Shown: positions 24,416-37,440 of the stretch, in pieces | How positions within the stretch are numbered: the first letter of the stretch is position 1 | Layout of the letters: the number at the start of each line of letters is the position of its first letter | Assembly (NCBI RefSeq): GCF_949987535.1 | Contig: NC_080075.1 | Location: 7,486,606-7,550,605, forward strand | From: Balaenoptera acutorostrata | Taxonomy: Eukaryota > Chordata > Mammalia > Artiodactyla > Balaenopteridae | Direction: 5' to 3' | Length of the DNA: 64,000 bases | Notes under the pieces: generated by a model | The model's input: the letters and a program-made list of their open reading frames with translations, nothing else | Told to the model about the DNA's origin: nothing | Databases searched by the model: none | Position numbers and translations under genes: made by a program

Positions 24416-24534
24416 CCTTAAGCCATGTTTTAAAAATTAATTTTTATTGGAGTATAGTTACTTTACAATGTTGTGTTAGTTTCTGCTGTACAACAAAGTG
24501 AATCAGCTATACGTATAGATATACCTTAAGCCAT
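24416..24534 (-). mobile_element. Young-type L1 3' end, 5'-truncated, with target duplication
   Basis: The element is about 24427-24523. It reads 'aatttttattggagtatagt', then 'gtgttagtttctgctgtaca' and 'caaagtgaatcagctatac', the reverse complement of the terminal L1 3' UTR. An 11-bp target duplication, 'ccttaagccat', flanks it at 24416-24426 and 24524-24534. Truncation to about 100 bp is typical of L1 retrotransposition. It interrupts the older L1. Confidence 0.93.
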
Positions 24535-24559
24535 TTTTAAGGCTAGATTTACTGGCACA

Positions 24560-26140
24560 GATTTCTTAGTTTTCCTTCATTTGAGAATGTTTTTATTTCC
24601 CCTTTCATTTCTGAAGGATATTGTCACCAGATATGGAATTCATAGTTGACAGTTTTTTCTTCTAATATTTGAAAAATGTTGTGCTTTTTCCTCCTGGTCA
24701 CCAAGGTTTCAGATGAGAAATCTATTTTCATATGAATTATTATTCCCTTATAAATAGGGTACCCTTTTCCTCTGTGCACTTTCAAGAGTTTTTCTTTGTC
24801 TTCAGTTTTCAGAAATTTAATTATGATGTGTCTTGTGGATTTCTTTGATTTCATCTTATTTAGAATTCTCTCAGTTTCTTGAATCTGCGAGCTATATCTT
24901 TTACCAAATTCAAAAAGTTTTCAGCCATTATTTTTTAATACTTTTAAAAATCCATATTCTTCCCTCACCTTCTGGCATTCTGATGTTAAAGAATATGAGG
25001 TCTTTTGTTATGGCTCTCAGGTCTGTGAGGCTCTGTTCATTTTTTTTTTCAGCCTATTTTCTCTCTGTTGTTCATATTGAGTAAATTCTATTCATATGTC
25101 TTCAAGTTCCTTGATTTTATCCTCTGTCAACCCCACTTGACTACTGAGCTTATTCAGTGAGTTTATATCCAAAAAAGTATTTTATTATACAATTTCATTT
25201 TTATAACTTTTTTATAACTTTTAATTTTTTGTTGAGATTTTGTTTTTCATTTATCTCAAGAGATTTTATTGCATGTTTATAAGATTGTTGAAGCAGTTTC
25301 TTGATAACTGCTCTAAAGTCCTTGTCAGATACTTCTAGCATCTGATCATCTCAGTGTTGGCATCAGTTGATTTTTCTCATTCAACTTGTGCTTTTCCTGG
25401 TTCTTGGTATGATGGGTAATTTAAAAATTTTATCCTGGACATTCTGATTATTGTATTAAGAGTCTCTTTTTTGGAGGTTTAGCACCCAGGCTACTTTTGT
25501 GGACTGTGTTACAAGGACATTTGATGTTCCGAGCCTTTGCAGTGCTATTTTGGTCAGCTTGGTTTATCTTGCTCCCTGGTGCTCCTTGAGGAGAAGGGAG
25601 GAGTTTCTCCAGGCTGGGTCCCCTGATGCCTTTAGGTTGGGGAAGGGAGTATCTGGCCTGTGGGGAGGACAGGGATGGAGAATGTTTCCCTGGTCAGGTG
25701 CTCATTGTGGTGGATTCCCCCTTTCATGGTGTGTCTGGGTAAGGAGGGCAGTCTCAGGCCTGGCAGGTAGAACCCTTCTCCTGGCCAGTTTTTGTGGGTG
25801 GGGCATGTGATCCATTCCCCCTTACCAGTTCTGCCTTATCTGGTGTTGTAGGTTAAGACTCTTATTCAGTTTGCAAAAGGAATGAGTCTACCTGGGCTGC
25901 CTTCTGTTCGTACGGGTTGTGAGTTAGGAAACACCAGATCTGGGACACCTTCTTCTGTTCAGTCCTAAGATGCTGTCAGTCTGTGGACTGTGGGACCTAG
26001 GATCCCAGCCAATTCACCTTACCCTGGACACCATTTAGACTTTTCCTTTGGCTGCCCTTTGTGTTATTTCCAGGGTTCATTGCTGTGCTTAGCAGGAACA
26101 GGGAGAAATGAGTTGACACCATCCGTGTTCAGAACTGAGG
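24560..26140 (-). mobile_element. Old L1 (L1M type) upstream/5' region, minus strand
   Basis: The antisense text has blocks typical of the upstream part of old L1s: 'caggtctgtgaggctctgtt', 'ttcatattgagtaaattcta', 'tcttcaagttccttgatttt' and 'ttgtcagatacttctagcat'. It continues with a GC-richer section to about 26140. It probably belongs to the same insertion as 22678-24080. The right boundary is uncertain. The 103-codon plus frame at 25499-25810 lies within it and is not a gene. Confidence 0.55.
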
Positions 26141-28299
26141 TCCACAGGTTAGTCCACACAAATGTCTGAGACCCAGTTTGAATAGTCTGTGAAAAACCCA
26201 GAGACATATAACCCACCTAAGCTCTGTGCATCAAATGGACTGGCCAGTTGGGAATAAAGAACTAAAGAAAATGGCAAAAGTGAAACCACAGACGTCTCAA
26301 AGCAAGACATGATTAATTGCCAAGTGAGTGATATGGACCAGAAACCCTGGGGGCTCCGAGGGGGGGAATATAAATATATCTCTCCTGATCTGATCTGAAC
26401 AATTAATAACCATGGTTGTTCAGTGGTCACGATGGCCATAGGATATGATCTTCCGATGAAAGAGGTTTCTAGCTGGTAATGTGAAAACAGCAGCTAGAAA
26501 GTAACATCTTAATACAAGACACCTCCCACTGGAATCATCCAGTCCCTGCTTTACCATATACTGAGGGAGTGGGAAGCAGGGCAGGGAGAGGTCAGTGGGA
26601 GATGGGCAATGGGGAAAACTTCGGGAGAATGGCTTTTATAATGCCTGCACATGGTGACCAGAACCCTGAAGGCAGTGATTGAAAGGCTCAAAAGGTGTCT
26701 GGCTGACTCAGTGGGATCTGCAGTTTTGAGAAAACAGGTAGCAAGCCCACCATGTGCACAGGCATGTGACGGTGGGGAAAGCCAGAAGCACAGGGCTGTG
26801 TGAAAGTAGGTCATGGGCTTGGCAGCTATTATCAGTGCAGCTCAGAGCACACAGCACGGCGTGATGGTGGCTGGCAGAAGGTGGAGGCCAGATCCTGAAT
26901 TAGCCTATCCGAGTGCTCAGGGGGGCACCTGGAAGGCCCACCGCTTTGATGTGTGCTGCTGCTGGTACCTACTCCGCTTTGGAACCTGCTGGTGTCCCTT
27001 CCCCAGGTGCTCCAAGCAGCTGATCCTGTTTGCAGGGTCCCCGGACTAGGTAGGGTGTAGGCACAAAGGAGAGGAGAGAGATAAGGAAGAGATTTAAAAA
27101 AATAATTTGACGTAGATGGCAAGCCTGATTTTTTTTTTTTTAATAAAAGATTTGCAATATGAAGCTCAGCGCTTGATAGAAGGAAAAATATTGGGGGGGG
27201 TTATTATAAGGGTGATAACATTTAGCATATTGTTAATAAAGTGCCACATTCCAGTAGGATATCTCTGAGTTAGTCCGTATGGTGCTAAGGGTTTTTTCAG
27301 TAAACATAAAAAATGATTGTAAATAGTGATATTAGATGCCACATTAGAATGACCTTGTAGTTACCTTGTACTAGTTAAGAACGTGTGAAAATATATATGG
27401 TCAGCAATTTCTAGTTGAGTCTGAAAATCACAGCCGAGAAATCTGCACTATTATTATTGTTGTTGTTTATATGCAGTTAAACATTTAAACGTGGGTCCTG
27501 GGGGGAATGGTCACTCTGGTGTCCATCAAGGAAAGAAAAGGGTTTGCCCTTTTAAAGCCTGCATGTTCACATTTCATTTAGTGCAAAATCTGTATTGTGC
27601 CACTCCATTGGTATCATGGATAATTTTAAGAAGCAAATAAACAACTAAACGCATAATTTTATTTTGGCTTACTCTGCATAAGTTTAAGATGTGTTTACTT
27701 TGTTCAACAATAAACTGTTGATCACAAACCGTGTGCCAGGGACTGTTCCAGTGAACAAAGCACACAAGAACCCCTGGCCGTGTTTGTCCCATCTACGTCC
27801 TTGGAAAATATCTGTGGTCTTGTGATGGGGTGTGGACGCGATGAGGTGTGGGAGGGGAGAGGCCATGAACTCTGTGTGTCGACAGGAGGCTAATACGGAA
27901 TTTAGGAATTTAAAACGGGGCCCATAGTATAAGCACGTGTTCAACAAGAGTGGGCTGTGTTGGCAAACAGAAAGGGGAAAAAAATCTAGGACTGATTTTA
28001 GGAGGAAAAATGCCAATGAGCTCATTTGTCTTTATCCTGGACACTATTTTTAAAAACATAATTTCATTTTTCTGTTCAATTCAGCAGTCCACTATTGAGT
28101 ATTTACAAAGTGCTGGGCTAAAAAGTATTACCTAGAACCGAGGGGTTGTGAGGAAGAATGTTTGTTCTCCATTTTCCTAACTCTCAAATAAGAATATTTT
28201 TGTAATGTGATTAAAAATTCTCTTTAAATACAAATATGCCTGGGAAATATGTATTTACACATCAATCTTCCATTACTTTCCTCATCATACTATATTTTC
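26141..28299. other. Unique sequence, no gene seen
   Basis: No supportable gene. The 27.68-27.80 kb text ('gtgtgccagggactgttcca', 'gtgaacaaagcacacaagaa') resembles a fragment of an old dispersed repeat. Small T and G runs occur at 27129-27140 and 27193-27200. Opposite frames at 26813-27122 overlap each other and have no domains. Confidence 0.45.
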
Positions 28300-28665
28300 C
28301 AGGCAAAAATGGACTCTTCCCTCCACCCTCATACATTTTATTCTCCACGTCCAACCTTTGTTCGTCCTATTCCTGATAATGTCCTTATTTCTTACCTTCT
28401 TCTCAGAAAATTGGGCTGTCAGCTTCATCCATCCCTCCAAAACATCCTCTAGTGAAACACCATCTTTCCCCCCTACAAGGGCACTTGGTGCTTCCTCACA
28501 CCTGCCTTGTGTTGTTACTAGTTATTTGTAACCTCCCTGACCTGCATTGGATTGCAAGTCCCTGTCCCAGAGGACAGAGACTGTTTCTGACCAGTATTCA
28601 TGCGTTCCTCCCAGGATCATCCACATGGAAGTTCCTCAGTAAATATTTATTGAATTGTATTGTAG
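28300..28665 (+). repeat. L2-like LINE 3' end (ancient)
   Basis: Blocks 'ggattgcaagtccctgtccc', 'agaggacagagactgtttct' and 'cagtaaatatttattgaatt' fall in the order of an L2 3' end, plus strand. The left boundary is a guess, as the first 150 bp are weakly diagnostic. Confidence 0.55.
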
Positions 28666-30339
28666 AGCAAACCTTCAAATATTTTGAAGATAATTATTCT
28701 GTTCCACCAATTTTCCAGGCTCTCCATCTGCAGTTGTTCTTAAGACTCGCTTCCAAAGCCTTTGCCTTTCTGTTTGCTCTTGTTTGGATATTGTCCTTAT
28801 AGCGTGTCTAGAACTGAAAACTGTTCTTCCTGTGGCCAAGTACAGCGTGACAACCAATTTCCTCTTTCTGGGGGAAGAAACCACCCACCAGTCTGAGAGG
28901 CATCTTGCTTTAATTATCGTGGGCAAATCAAGTCAACCAGGAATTCCTTGAGCGCCTAATGGCCGTGAACCACGCTCCTGGGCCTGTGGCCAGGCCAGCC
29001 CAGGTCTGCGTCTAACCTGCTGCCATTCACCTTTGGAAGGATCACCCGTCTCCCTTGCTTTAGACATTGAGAATACAGCAAGCAGAGCATCACAGCCCGT
29101 TGTTTCCATATGCTGAGCGGACTTTCCTCCCTCTGAAACAGATTGAATGTACACTTCATCTTCCAGGAATCTTAAGAGTTTGCTTCTTTTTTGCTCCTTA
29201 CGTATGCTTCCTCTGAAAGACCTCTCGGACCTGGAGGATCCAGTCCGTCCTGCTAACACTCCATCCCTGGAGACAGTGTTGCCTTGTGAACACATGGTTG
29301 GGGCCGACAACCAGGAAGCTGGTGTTTCTGCGACCCTGGGCTGTATCTTTTGCAGTCTGTAAAGAAACACTGGCTCACTTCTGTTTTCTCCTCTCTCCCT
29401 CCTTGCACATCCCACACACATACATAAATGAATTTTCTGATGTGACAAGCTGCGGAGATAAATTTAAGGGAACTGTCACGCTGGATTGTTGTCCTTTGAT
29501 TTTCATCTCTTTCTGCCGGCCACTCGGAGGTGCCTAGCACGACTCCCTTCCTGTAAAGGAGTGACGCATTTAAAAAATAACTCTGGAATGCCCTCCCAAA
29601 TTCTTAGAAGTCAACCTTTAATTAAGTAAGGTATCCAGCAGGTCTCCACCCAGTGATGCAGGGACGCATATGAACACACACACACACACACACACGGACC
29701 GTGAACCTGAAGGGGCTGTGCAGTTCGTGCATTGGAGACCCCTGTTCAGATCTCTCGGGCAAGGGAAGACGTGTTGTCTTTTGGTCCCAGGGCTCGAACA
29801 TGGGGCCTGGTATTAACGAGCACCATGCTCAGCCCTTTCTGTTGAACTTTCCATAAGTTGTAACTTTGGTGGGTAGGTGCTTATAATATTTTGCTTTATA
29901 CTTAAGCTACTTTTACGTTGTGGTTCTTAGGGCACGGAGCTCCTCTTTCCTCTTCATTCAAAGGCAACAGGCGGTGAATTATCATATAATATCAACGAGT
30001 TCCTTATTCCTATTCTACTTTCTATTCCTCTCTCAGAAAGTCTTTGCCGAGATTGCCTATCACCACACTCCGGCTATAATCTATCACCTATTGTTCCGTG
30101 ATGCTGAAGTGTTGTGTCATGAATAGGGATGGATAATGGGCACAAGTGCTCCTGAAATTTCTTTAGTGGCATAATAATGAGTGGTCAAAATTAGGCATCT
30201 TTAAGGACTGTTGCCAAATCATTTCAGTTTATTTTCATGTAAAAACAAGGCATTGCAGGAGAGGGATAACTTTTGTGTTCATGTAAAAACAGGTCCTCAA
30301 ACCATAACTTGCTTATGAAAACTAGATGCAGGCTCCGTG
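28666..30339. other. Unique sequence, including the longest open frame
   Basis: Holds the longest frame of the window: 171 codons, minus strand, 28933-29448. Its product has no recognisable domain and is Arg/Ser/Gly-rich, and three or more other frames overlap it on both strands. I treat it as chance. An AC microsatellite lies at 29674-29695. Confidence 0.5.
29674..29695. repeat. (AC)n microsatellite
   Basis: Eleven uninterrupted AC units. A possible polymorphic marker. Confidence 0.9.
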
Positions 30340-30603
30340 TCAATCAGCTTAAGCTAAACTCTGCAGCAGTAACAAACAACCCCCGGTTGAGTGGCTTCCG
30401 ATACAGTGGTTGACATTCCAGGTCTGTCGTGGTTGCATTTCAGTTTTGCTTCAGGAAACGTTCATTTCCAGGCTCCAGCTTCTTCTTAACATTAGTGCAG
30501 GAGGGCCCTGGCGCTTGCTAACGCTGTCTTCCTGGTCTTCCTGCTCTGGCCCTGGCCTCACACTCAGCTCTTCTCTCAACAGACACACATCATTCAATTC
30601 TTC

Positions 30604-30785
30604 CTTTAATGAAGGGGTCCCCGGCCCCCCAGCCGCACAGCAGGAGGTGAGCGGCGGGCAAGTGAGCGAAGCCTCATCTACCGCTCCCCATCCTTCCCTC
30701 GCACCCTGGCCCCCGTCCGTGGAAAAATTGTCTTCCACAAAACCAATCCCTGGTGCCAAAAAGGTTGGGGACCGCTGCTTTAGTG
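30604..30785. mobile_element. MER1-type hAT-Charlie element with 8-bp target duplication
   Basis: The element is about 30612-30777. It starts 'aaggggtccccggcc', then 'gccgcacagcaggaggtgag', and ends 'gtgccaaaaaggttggggac' plus 'cgctg'. The termini form a short inverted repeat ('ggggtcc' against 'ggaccgc'). Flanking 8-bp repeats are 'ctttaatg' (30604-30611) and 'ctttagtg' (30778-30785), the length expected of hAT elements. The usual middle part is missing, so it is an internally deleted nonautonomous copy. It inserted into older sequence at 30.34-30.84 kb. Confidence 0.88.
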
Positions 30786-33287
30786 TCCCTGTAGTATTAT
30801 CTTCACTTGTGCCAAGGGTATCTTTGGACTAAAACAGTATATATTTTAAAAGCATCTTTTGTGCCCCCCCCAAAAAAAACAAAGTATATGAAGAGGAAAA
30901 ATTAAATGCAATTGGATTCTTAAAGGCTGTTTTATGTACACATACATACGCATATAGAATTCTCAAATTTGCTGTGTCTATTTTTACTAAAACCATCTTC
31001 ATTTTTGAGTGGTTACAAAATCTGTCAGTATAAAAACATTTGAAATCCTAGCCTCCTCCCACCATCCCCTGCAATAGTGTAGAGAAGTTTATGTTTACAG
31101 CTGCCTATATGTAGGGAGAATTCTCTGGACTCTCTGAATATGCTGTAAAAAAGACCAAAAAGGGGCATCTTTATACCCTTTTAAAAACTGAATGCTTCCC
31201 ACAAGGACACTGGAATGGTTTTATGAAATTCTGTCCTACTTCCTTAAATAATAAGGAAACAAATATATAAAAAAGTTAGCATGATAATCGTTAGTAAAAA
31301 TATATTCTTCTGCCAGTCTTCCTTCAGAATATTGTTTTTGCATTAAAATTTAATTTTTTCTTAATATTAAACTAGGCTCAGCCTTGGCTCTCAGAGCATT
31401 AGACATTTCTAATGAGGGCAGAAGTCTGTCTTGGGGGCACCAGAAATATGACAAGCGCAGCAGAGTCCTAACTGTGTCAAAATTCGTTTCTACTTGTTTA
31501 TAACACACATCTTTGCCTTTATGGCAGTGTTTCCTATTAACATGGTCCACCATCGTAAGTATTTTTTGGAGGCAATTCTCAATGAAAATGTCTTGAATTC
31601 ACAGTAGTAAAGTGTCACAGAAGAAACTTAACAGCTTTCTATAACTTTAATAACTTTCTAATTGCTGCCTTGAAGTAATTATGTCTAGAGGACAGAATAC
31701 TGTATATATTTTATTATCCATCAGTTTCTTTTTTAATGGGAGTTCTGTGCTTTGTACAAGTCAATTATTTTTTAATAGTTTCTGTAATTAATGTTTAATT
31801 ATATTTTATCATCCTCACTTTACTATATCACCTTGGTGATAATCAAAGCATTTCTAAACACTGTAGTTCCTTAGAGTGTTTTATGTGTGTATACTATTAC
31901 CTTGTTAACATGTCCAAAAGTTTTAGGAGGTATTTATCTAGATAGAGATAGATAGATAGATATCTCACCATTTACTAGAAAATACTTGAAATCCATCTTC
32001 TCTATACTTACAAATTGGAAAAGCCCTAAAATGTGAATAAAGATAGGAAAAAACCCTTAAGCAATACCTTCTGTGTGTAATTGTCAGAATGGCAAATTGT
32101 TAATTAAGTAGGTTTTCTTTTTCTTTTTTTTTTTTTTTTGTACCACGGGATTTTAATTTCCCTGCATTTATATAATGCTAAATGTATATGAAAAGATGTC
32201 ACTCACCCTCTGTCAGAAGGACTTTTTCTTTGAAGGTTTTGGTTTGTGTGCAATAGAGGTAAAGAATCTGTATCACTTCATCACTCCATTCATGCACATT
32301 CACAAAAAGTCCCTGGAATTAATATACAAGGCAAGTTAAGCCATGACCTTGGGCGTGCAGTCAAACCCACAAGACACAGTCTGGGTTCTTACAAATTGTT
32401 TGTTACATCTCTCTGACGTCCCCGTCGGTCATGTGGGTGAGAGCTGCATCTCTCCCGCTGTGGACCATTTTCAGAGGCAGCCAGGATCGTGGGAGCAGGC
32501 GCTGCGGGAGAGATGCCGACTCCTTACTTGGGTCCTTCCCACGCCGTTCTGTCCCCCGCTCTCGCGTGCATTCATCTCACTGTGTTGGTTCTGCGGTTGT
32601 TGCCATCCCTCACTTTGTCTCTCACTTTCACAATTTCCTGCCTATTTGCAACAACTGGCATTCCCCCTCCCTTCCATATGAAACACAGCCCCAGAAAGGG
32701 TATGATAAAATAACTTTCTCAGTTCACTGGTTAGCCACTTCCGTACAGGATGGAATAGTACATTTTGGTCAAGTTGAGAAGTTACAGCTATTCCTGATCC
32801 TCGGTCTTCGAAGGTTTGGAGTTTGGACGTGGAAGGATTTAAAATGAACCACAGTGTGTTTTTATTGAATTGGCACGTCCCCTTCTAGGTATTTGCAAAT
32901 GGAATAGATGGTCATTTTTCTGAAGAAGGAAAGAGAAGTAGCTGTCGGAATCTGTTTTAGATGCTTTCTCAAAGGTATCTTGCCTATAATTATTCCAAAA
33001 ATGTTGTGAGTTAGGGAGTATTGCGTCCATTTTTTACAGTGGAGGAAAGGCTAAAGATATTACATAGTCAATCCAGGGTCATAGAGCCGCCAGAAGGCAC
33101 AGGTGGCATTGAATGTGTGTCCCTACTACTCTGTTCCCAAATTATACAGCCTGTCAATGTGAGGGCACCTTTGTAGTTCCCACGATACAGACCCCTTTTC
33201 AGATTTCAGAGCCCAGGCAATGCCGATGATCTCTGTATCCTAAGGCCTGCTGTTAATTTAGCCCTAGAGGGTGCTTGAAGTTCCCGG
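30786..33287. other. Unique sequence, no gene seen
   Basis: AT-rich sequence with a TAGA microsatellite near 31.94 kb and a T-rich tract at 32117-32141. Overlapping frames at 32343-32847 (up to 138 codons) lie in three plus-strand frames at once and show no domain, so they are taken as chance. No splice-supported exon was found. Confidence 0.45.
31940..31963. repeat. (TAGA)n microsatellite
   Basis: Short tandem 'gata' units, about five, with one interruption. Confidence 0.8.
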
Positions 33288-33500
33288 TAATGACTAACAG
33301 TAGTGCTTCCTGGGTACCGGACACTGTGTTCAGCACGTTTCCTACATTTTCTTACTTAGTCCTCTTACTGACTCTACGGAGTTCAGCACCGTTATTACCT
33401 CCATTTTACAGGTAAGGAAACTGAAGCCCAAAGAGGTTAAACAACTCACCCGAGGTCACATAGTAAGTTAGAGAACCAGGATTTGCACCGAGCTGGCTGT
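33288..33500 (-). repeat. MIR SINE (ancient)
   Basis: Antisense MIR core: 'cattttacaggtaaggaaac', 'tgaagcccaaagaggttaaa' and 'aggtcacatagtaagttaga', followed by 'accaggatttgcaccgagc'. This is the reverse complement of the MIR order (tRNA-like head, core, then LINE2-like tail). It is a well-preserved copy. Confidence 0.85.
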
Positions 33501-35924
33501 TCTCAACACCCACATTCCCAGCCACTAGGGTCCATGGGCCTTGGATTAGTCAGTCCTTTGCATGAGAAACAGAAGGGCCCTGGCAAAGGGAAGTGTGTAG
33601 AAGGAGAGGACTTCTGTCTTTGCACCCTTTCCAATCATAAATAATACAGTTCAGATAAGGTTTTTATGTTAGGTAGCTATTTTCCTAATAAAGCTTAGAA
33701 ATAATAACATACAGGATTGGAAAATGAGAGAAGGAGGAAAAGCAAGACATTGGAGGACAGGTCAAGATGAGCATCTTCAGGATGGGGGCAATGGGACAGA
33801 GGGAACCAGGTGAGGGTTTGGGTGCTTAGAAAGCCCAGGACTTTTCTGAAGTGGAAGAGGAGAAACTGAACTCTGCTGGTACCTCTTGTCTCTAAACAGG
33901 GCAAGTTAGCATCTCACTTTAATTCCTCCGGACAGTCATTCTCAGAGAATTCAGTCATTCCAGGTGTGCAGAGAAAATCAAGTCATTGTAATATGACAAT
34001 ATTTACAAAGGAACTGACCATTTATAACCTTAATTCCTCCTCAAATATCTCTTTACTGACCTTGTGTCTGTCCGTCCTATCTGTCTGTCACTAAGGGGTT
34101 GTAAACGCCTGACAGTAAATTGCAAATACAGTGCAGTTTGGAAATGGGATGTGCACATCTTACCAAAATATGGGATTTCATCATGTCAGTGAAAGTGATG
34201 GACAACTACTCAAATCATAGGCAGAGCCATGGGCAAATGAGCATTTGGCAGAGTTAGAGAAGTTTAGTAATGAGAGAAAAAAATCAACCAAGAGGATGGC
34301 CTGGTAGGTATTTTGAAAAGGAGAGAAATCCTTGGAAGAACCACAGACACTCTCAATTATTTTTGCAAAAGAATCCTCTTTATGGCTCAAAACTCAGAAG
34401 GATGTTCTCAAGGACAGGCATTCCATTTTTGTCAGAAAAATTATTTTGAAGAATAATTATGCCTTGATTCATGCTTTGCTCAAGACAGAGTGGGTATTAC
34501 AATTAGAATATTAAAACGTTGAACTATAAAATAAATTTTATCTCTTAGTTTTTAGACTAAATAAAAACTTATTTCACCACTTAGTACAGACCCTTAGCGT
34601 CTATTGTTGGTGGCTTAATTTTACTTAGCACCTTTTTGGCACAAAGTTGGATAATAAGGATGCCTGTGCACACAGGCTCATATGTTTGAATGTAGGTATA
34701 TATATATTCTCATTATTATCTAATTTCTTGAGCATTAGTTCTCTATCTGCAAATTAGATTTTATTTGCTGTCCCAACAGGAAGTGTGTCTCTAATTTCTC
34801 AGGAGTACCATAGAACTGGGAGGGCAAGAAACATATAAATGAGACACAGTTTTAAGTTAGCAGACTGATATGTGAGTTTGATTCTCCTGTTGTGATTATG
34901 CATTTGGTGTTTAAGAAATGTTTGCTAAATGGATGGATACATTCTCCATTATGAGTTTAAAATGGTTAAAATTTTTTTAACCTTAATCTCTTTTAATTTT
35001 GTAAGAGAAAATGATTTCGTGGATATGACAATTCATTGAAAACACACACTGAGAAAAACCCACTAAATTTTTATTTGGCCATATTATTTTCATTATTACT
35101 AGTAGTAATGAATGACTGTGATCATTCATTCAAAGAAGAAACAGTTAGTTGTCTCCCATACCCTAGGCACTGGAGTACAGAATACTGTGACTTTATATCT
35201 CTTTTACCAAAGAGAATATTCAGATTCAACACATTTCCATTCTTTCCTTCCTCGAATATCTGTCACATATTCACCCCACACCCACTTTCCTTTAACTTGT
35301 TTCCCTCTTACTTTTTGACGGGTTAAAAAGAAAAACAAAAACCTAGAAACCTAACCACAAATGTAGAAATACTTGGCGACAGAAGGAATGGAGAGAGAAT
35401 TCACTTACTTTTACTGTTAGGTTACATTTAATGTTACTGCACAATTAGTCGTGTAGTTCTTTGTCCAAACTGAATTGATGCAGTTGCACATGTTATTAAG
35501 ATTTAGCTGTAAAATCACTTTGTTAGTAATGCTTTCTTTGTCTCTTATAAAATCAAATTGCTAATATTAGAGATTTGATTGTTAAAGTTTCTCTGTAATG
35601 GCTAGGGAAAATATAAAAAGGGGAGTGTTTTTTAAAGTACTTGGGAAGAGTGAAAAAATCACTTCATGGTTATTGTGTAAAAAGACATTTTATTCCATTT
35701 TTTGGTAATTGAAGTGTTATTTTAAGAGCTGTAGAAGACATACCTAGACGTCTATGAGTGTTTTAGGATATTCATACACCAAGTGGAGTTTACATCCTTC
35801 CCCCAAAGTTTATCTTTCCTCCTGTCTTTAGGGGAACTAAAAGGAAACATCTTTTACTTGAAATGCAAACAGTCAAATAAATAAAACCATTTCGATACAT
35901 GAATGTGACAGCAATAAGGTATCC
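33501..35924. other. Unique sequence, nothing recognised
   Basis: AT-rich, with no gene, RNA gene or clear repeat. Frames at 35036-35326 have no family resemblance. Confidence 0.5.
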
Positions 35925-36065
35925 AAAGTGGGTATGTTAAGTACTTTTACATGCATTATTTCACTTAATTCTTGACAGCTCCATCGGTTTGGTCATATTA
36001 TTTTCCCATTTTACACATGAGAAATCCGAAACCCAAGTAACTTGGTCAAGGTCACCTTGAAGAGG
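35925..36065 (-). repeat. MIR SINE fragment (ancient)
   Basis: Blocks 'taagtacttttacatgcatt', 'atttcacttaattcttgaca', 'cccattttacacatgagaaa' and 'cttggtcaaggtcacc' match antisense MIR. Confidence 0.75.
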
Positions 36066-37194
36066 ACCTCTATTTTTTTTCCAACTAAAACTTTATTTGG
36101 AGCAATTAAATTGAGGACACATCCAGAGGTTTCCCACCCATTTTTCCCCCCCCAGAATTCATCTCCCTCTAGTTGAGAGGATTAGATGTTGTCATGAGTT
36201 AATGGTAGAAAAACATGGTTTTGAGGGGGTTTTTGGTATGTCTCTTTTTTTGTTTTGTTTGTTTGTTTGTTTGTTTTCGACCCAGTGGTTTTCGTTCTCA
36301 GATGTTTTCCTACATGCACTGCTGGTTTGGGATAAGGGGATGGTAGCTCTGCCCTGGATTTCCTGGGCTGTGTCTTTAGGACTTTCATTCTTTCTCAGGA
36401 TTAGGCAGGGAGGCGCCTTTGGAGACAGCAGGAGAAGCTCATTTGTGGGGGTATGTGTTCTTTCAACAAGGCCCTTGTTCTCCACTGTTCTCGTTCATCA
36501 TCCTTCTCCCTTTGAGTTTTTCTCTTCCACCTGAAACACGATTGAATAGAACAGCAAGAAAAATGCATGCTATTTGCATACAAAGCCCAGCAAGGCCCTC
36601 AGATTGGGCTGCAGAAGCTGAGACATGTAAGGGAGCAAGTATTGATAGATGGGACCGGGGCACCAGGGGGAGTTGTTGCAGGATTTAAGTGAGAGGGTCT
36701 CTGAGACCTGGAGGTGCAAAGGGGTGAGTGATGTAGGATCTGAACGCCGCAGGCAGGGAGCCATCAGGCCTTCCTCAAGGGAGGAGGTAGACACGGGCAG
36801 TCACAGCCTCACCCAGAGAGCTCGGAGCTCCGAGGGCCCCAGGCTGAGGACCTGTACGGTGACACCTCCTTCGTGCCGACCAGTGCGGGGGAGGGAGGTC
36901 AGCCAGCCCGAGTGAGAGGCCCCTGCGTTGCAGAGGACTGGAAAAGTAATTTGGTTTTATTGCTCTTACGTCGAGCATCGTGACCTTCTTTGCGTAAAGG
37001 AGTTCTGCCGCTCACTGTGTATGGCCTCAATCTGGATGCCTGCTCTTGGCTGAAGGATACTCCATGCCGACCCCCTGCTCACCCTTCCCGGGTTTATTCT
37101 CCACCAGCCCCTTCACTGGTTCCATGCACTGAAAAAACTGAATGTCTCAGTATTCCCCGCGCACCCCCAGGCCACGCTTCTCACCTCTCTGGAG
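36066..37194. other. Unique sequence with TTTG repeat
   Basis: Includes a (TTTG)n tract at 36245-36277. The segment from 36.4 to 37.2 kb is GC-richer and crossed by many overlapping frames on both strands, none protein-like. Nothing else recognised. Confidence 0.45.
36245..36277. repeat. (TTTG)n microsatellite
   Basis: T run followed by about six 'tttg' units. Confidence 0.85.
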
Positions 37195-37440
37195 CTGCTT
37201 TCCAACCTCCCATCGCCCAGCTGGTCCTAAAGGCTTTCCTCTTGATCTCCCTGGTCAGATGCAACCTCCACTTCCAGTGAAAGCTCCACACAGTGTACCT
37301 ACATATACCTATTTTTTTTCATTTATATTCCATGAACTTGCTTAGACGTGCTGCTTATTTTTCCAGTCTGTTATAGTACTTAATACAGGGCTTGGCACAT
37401 AATAGGCATTGAATAAATATTTATCTAATGACTGAATAAA
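37195..37440 (+). repeat. L2-like LINE 3' end (ancient)
   Basis: The text 'ttgatctccctggtcagatg' leads through a T-rich stretch to 'ttaatacagggcttggcaca', 'taataggcattgaataaata' and 'ttatctaatgactgaataaa', the L2 3' end order on the plus strand. Confidence 0.7.

Noticed and set aside
28933..29448. Longest open frame, 171 codons, minus strand
   Set aside because: No recognisable domain or family composition, several frames overlap it on both strands, and no promoter or splice context supports it. Length is within chance for 64 kb of mixed-composition DNA.
32343..32847. Three overlapping plus frames of 74-138 codons
   Set aside because: Open in all three frames at once, a property of local composition; no protein similarity recognised.
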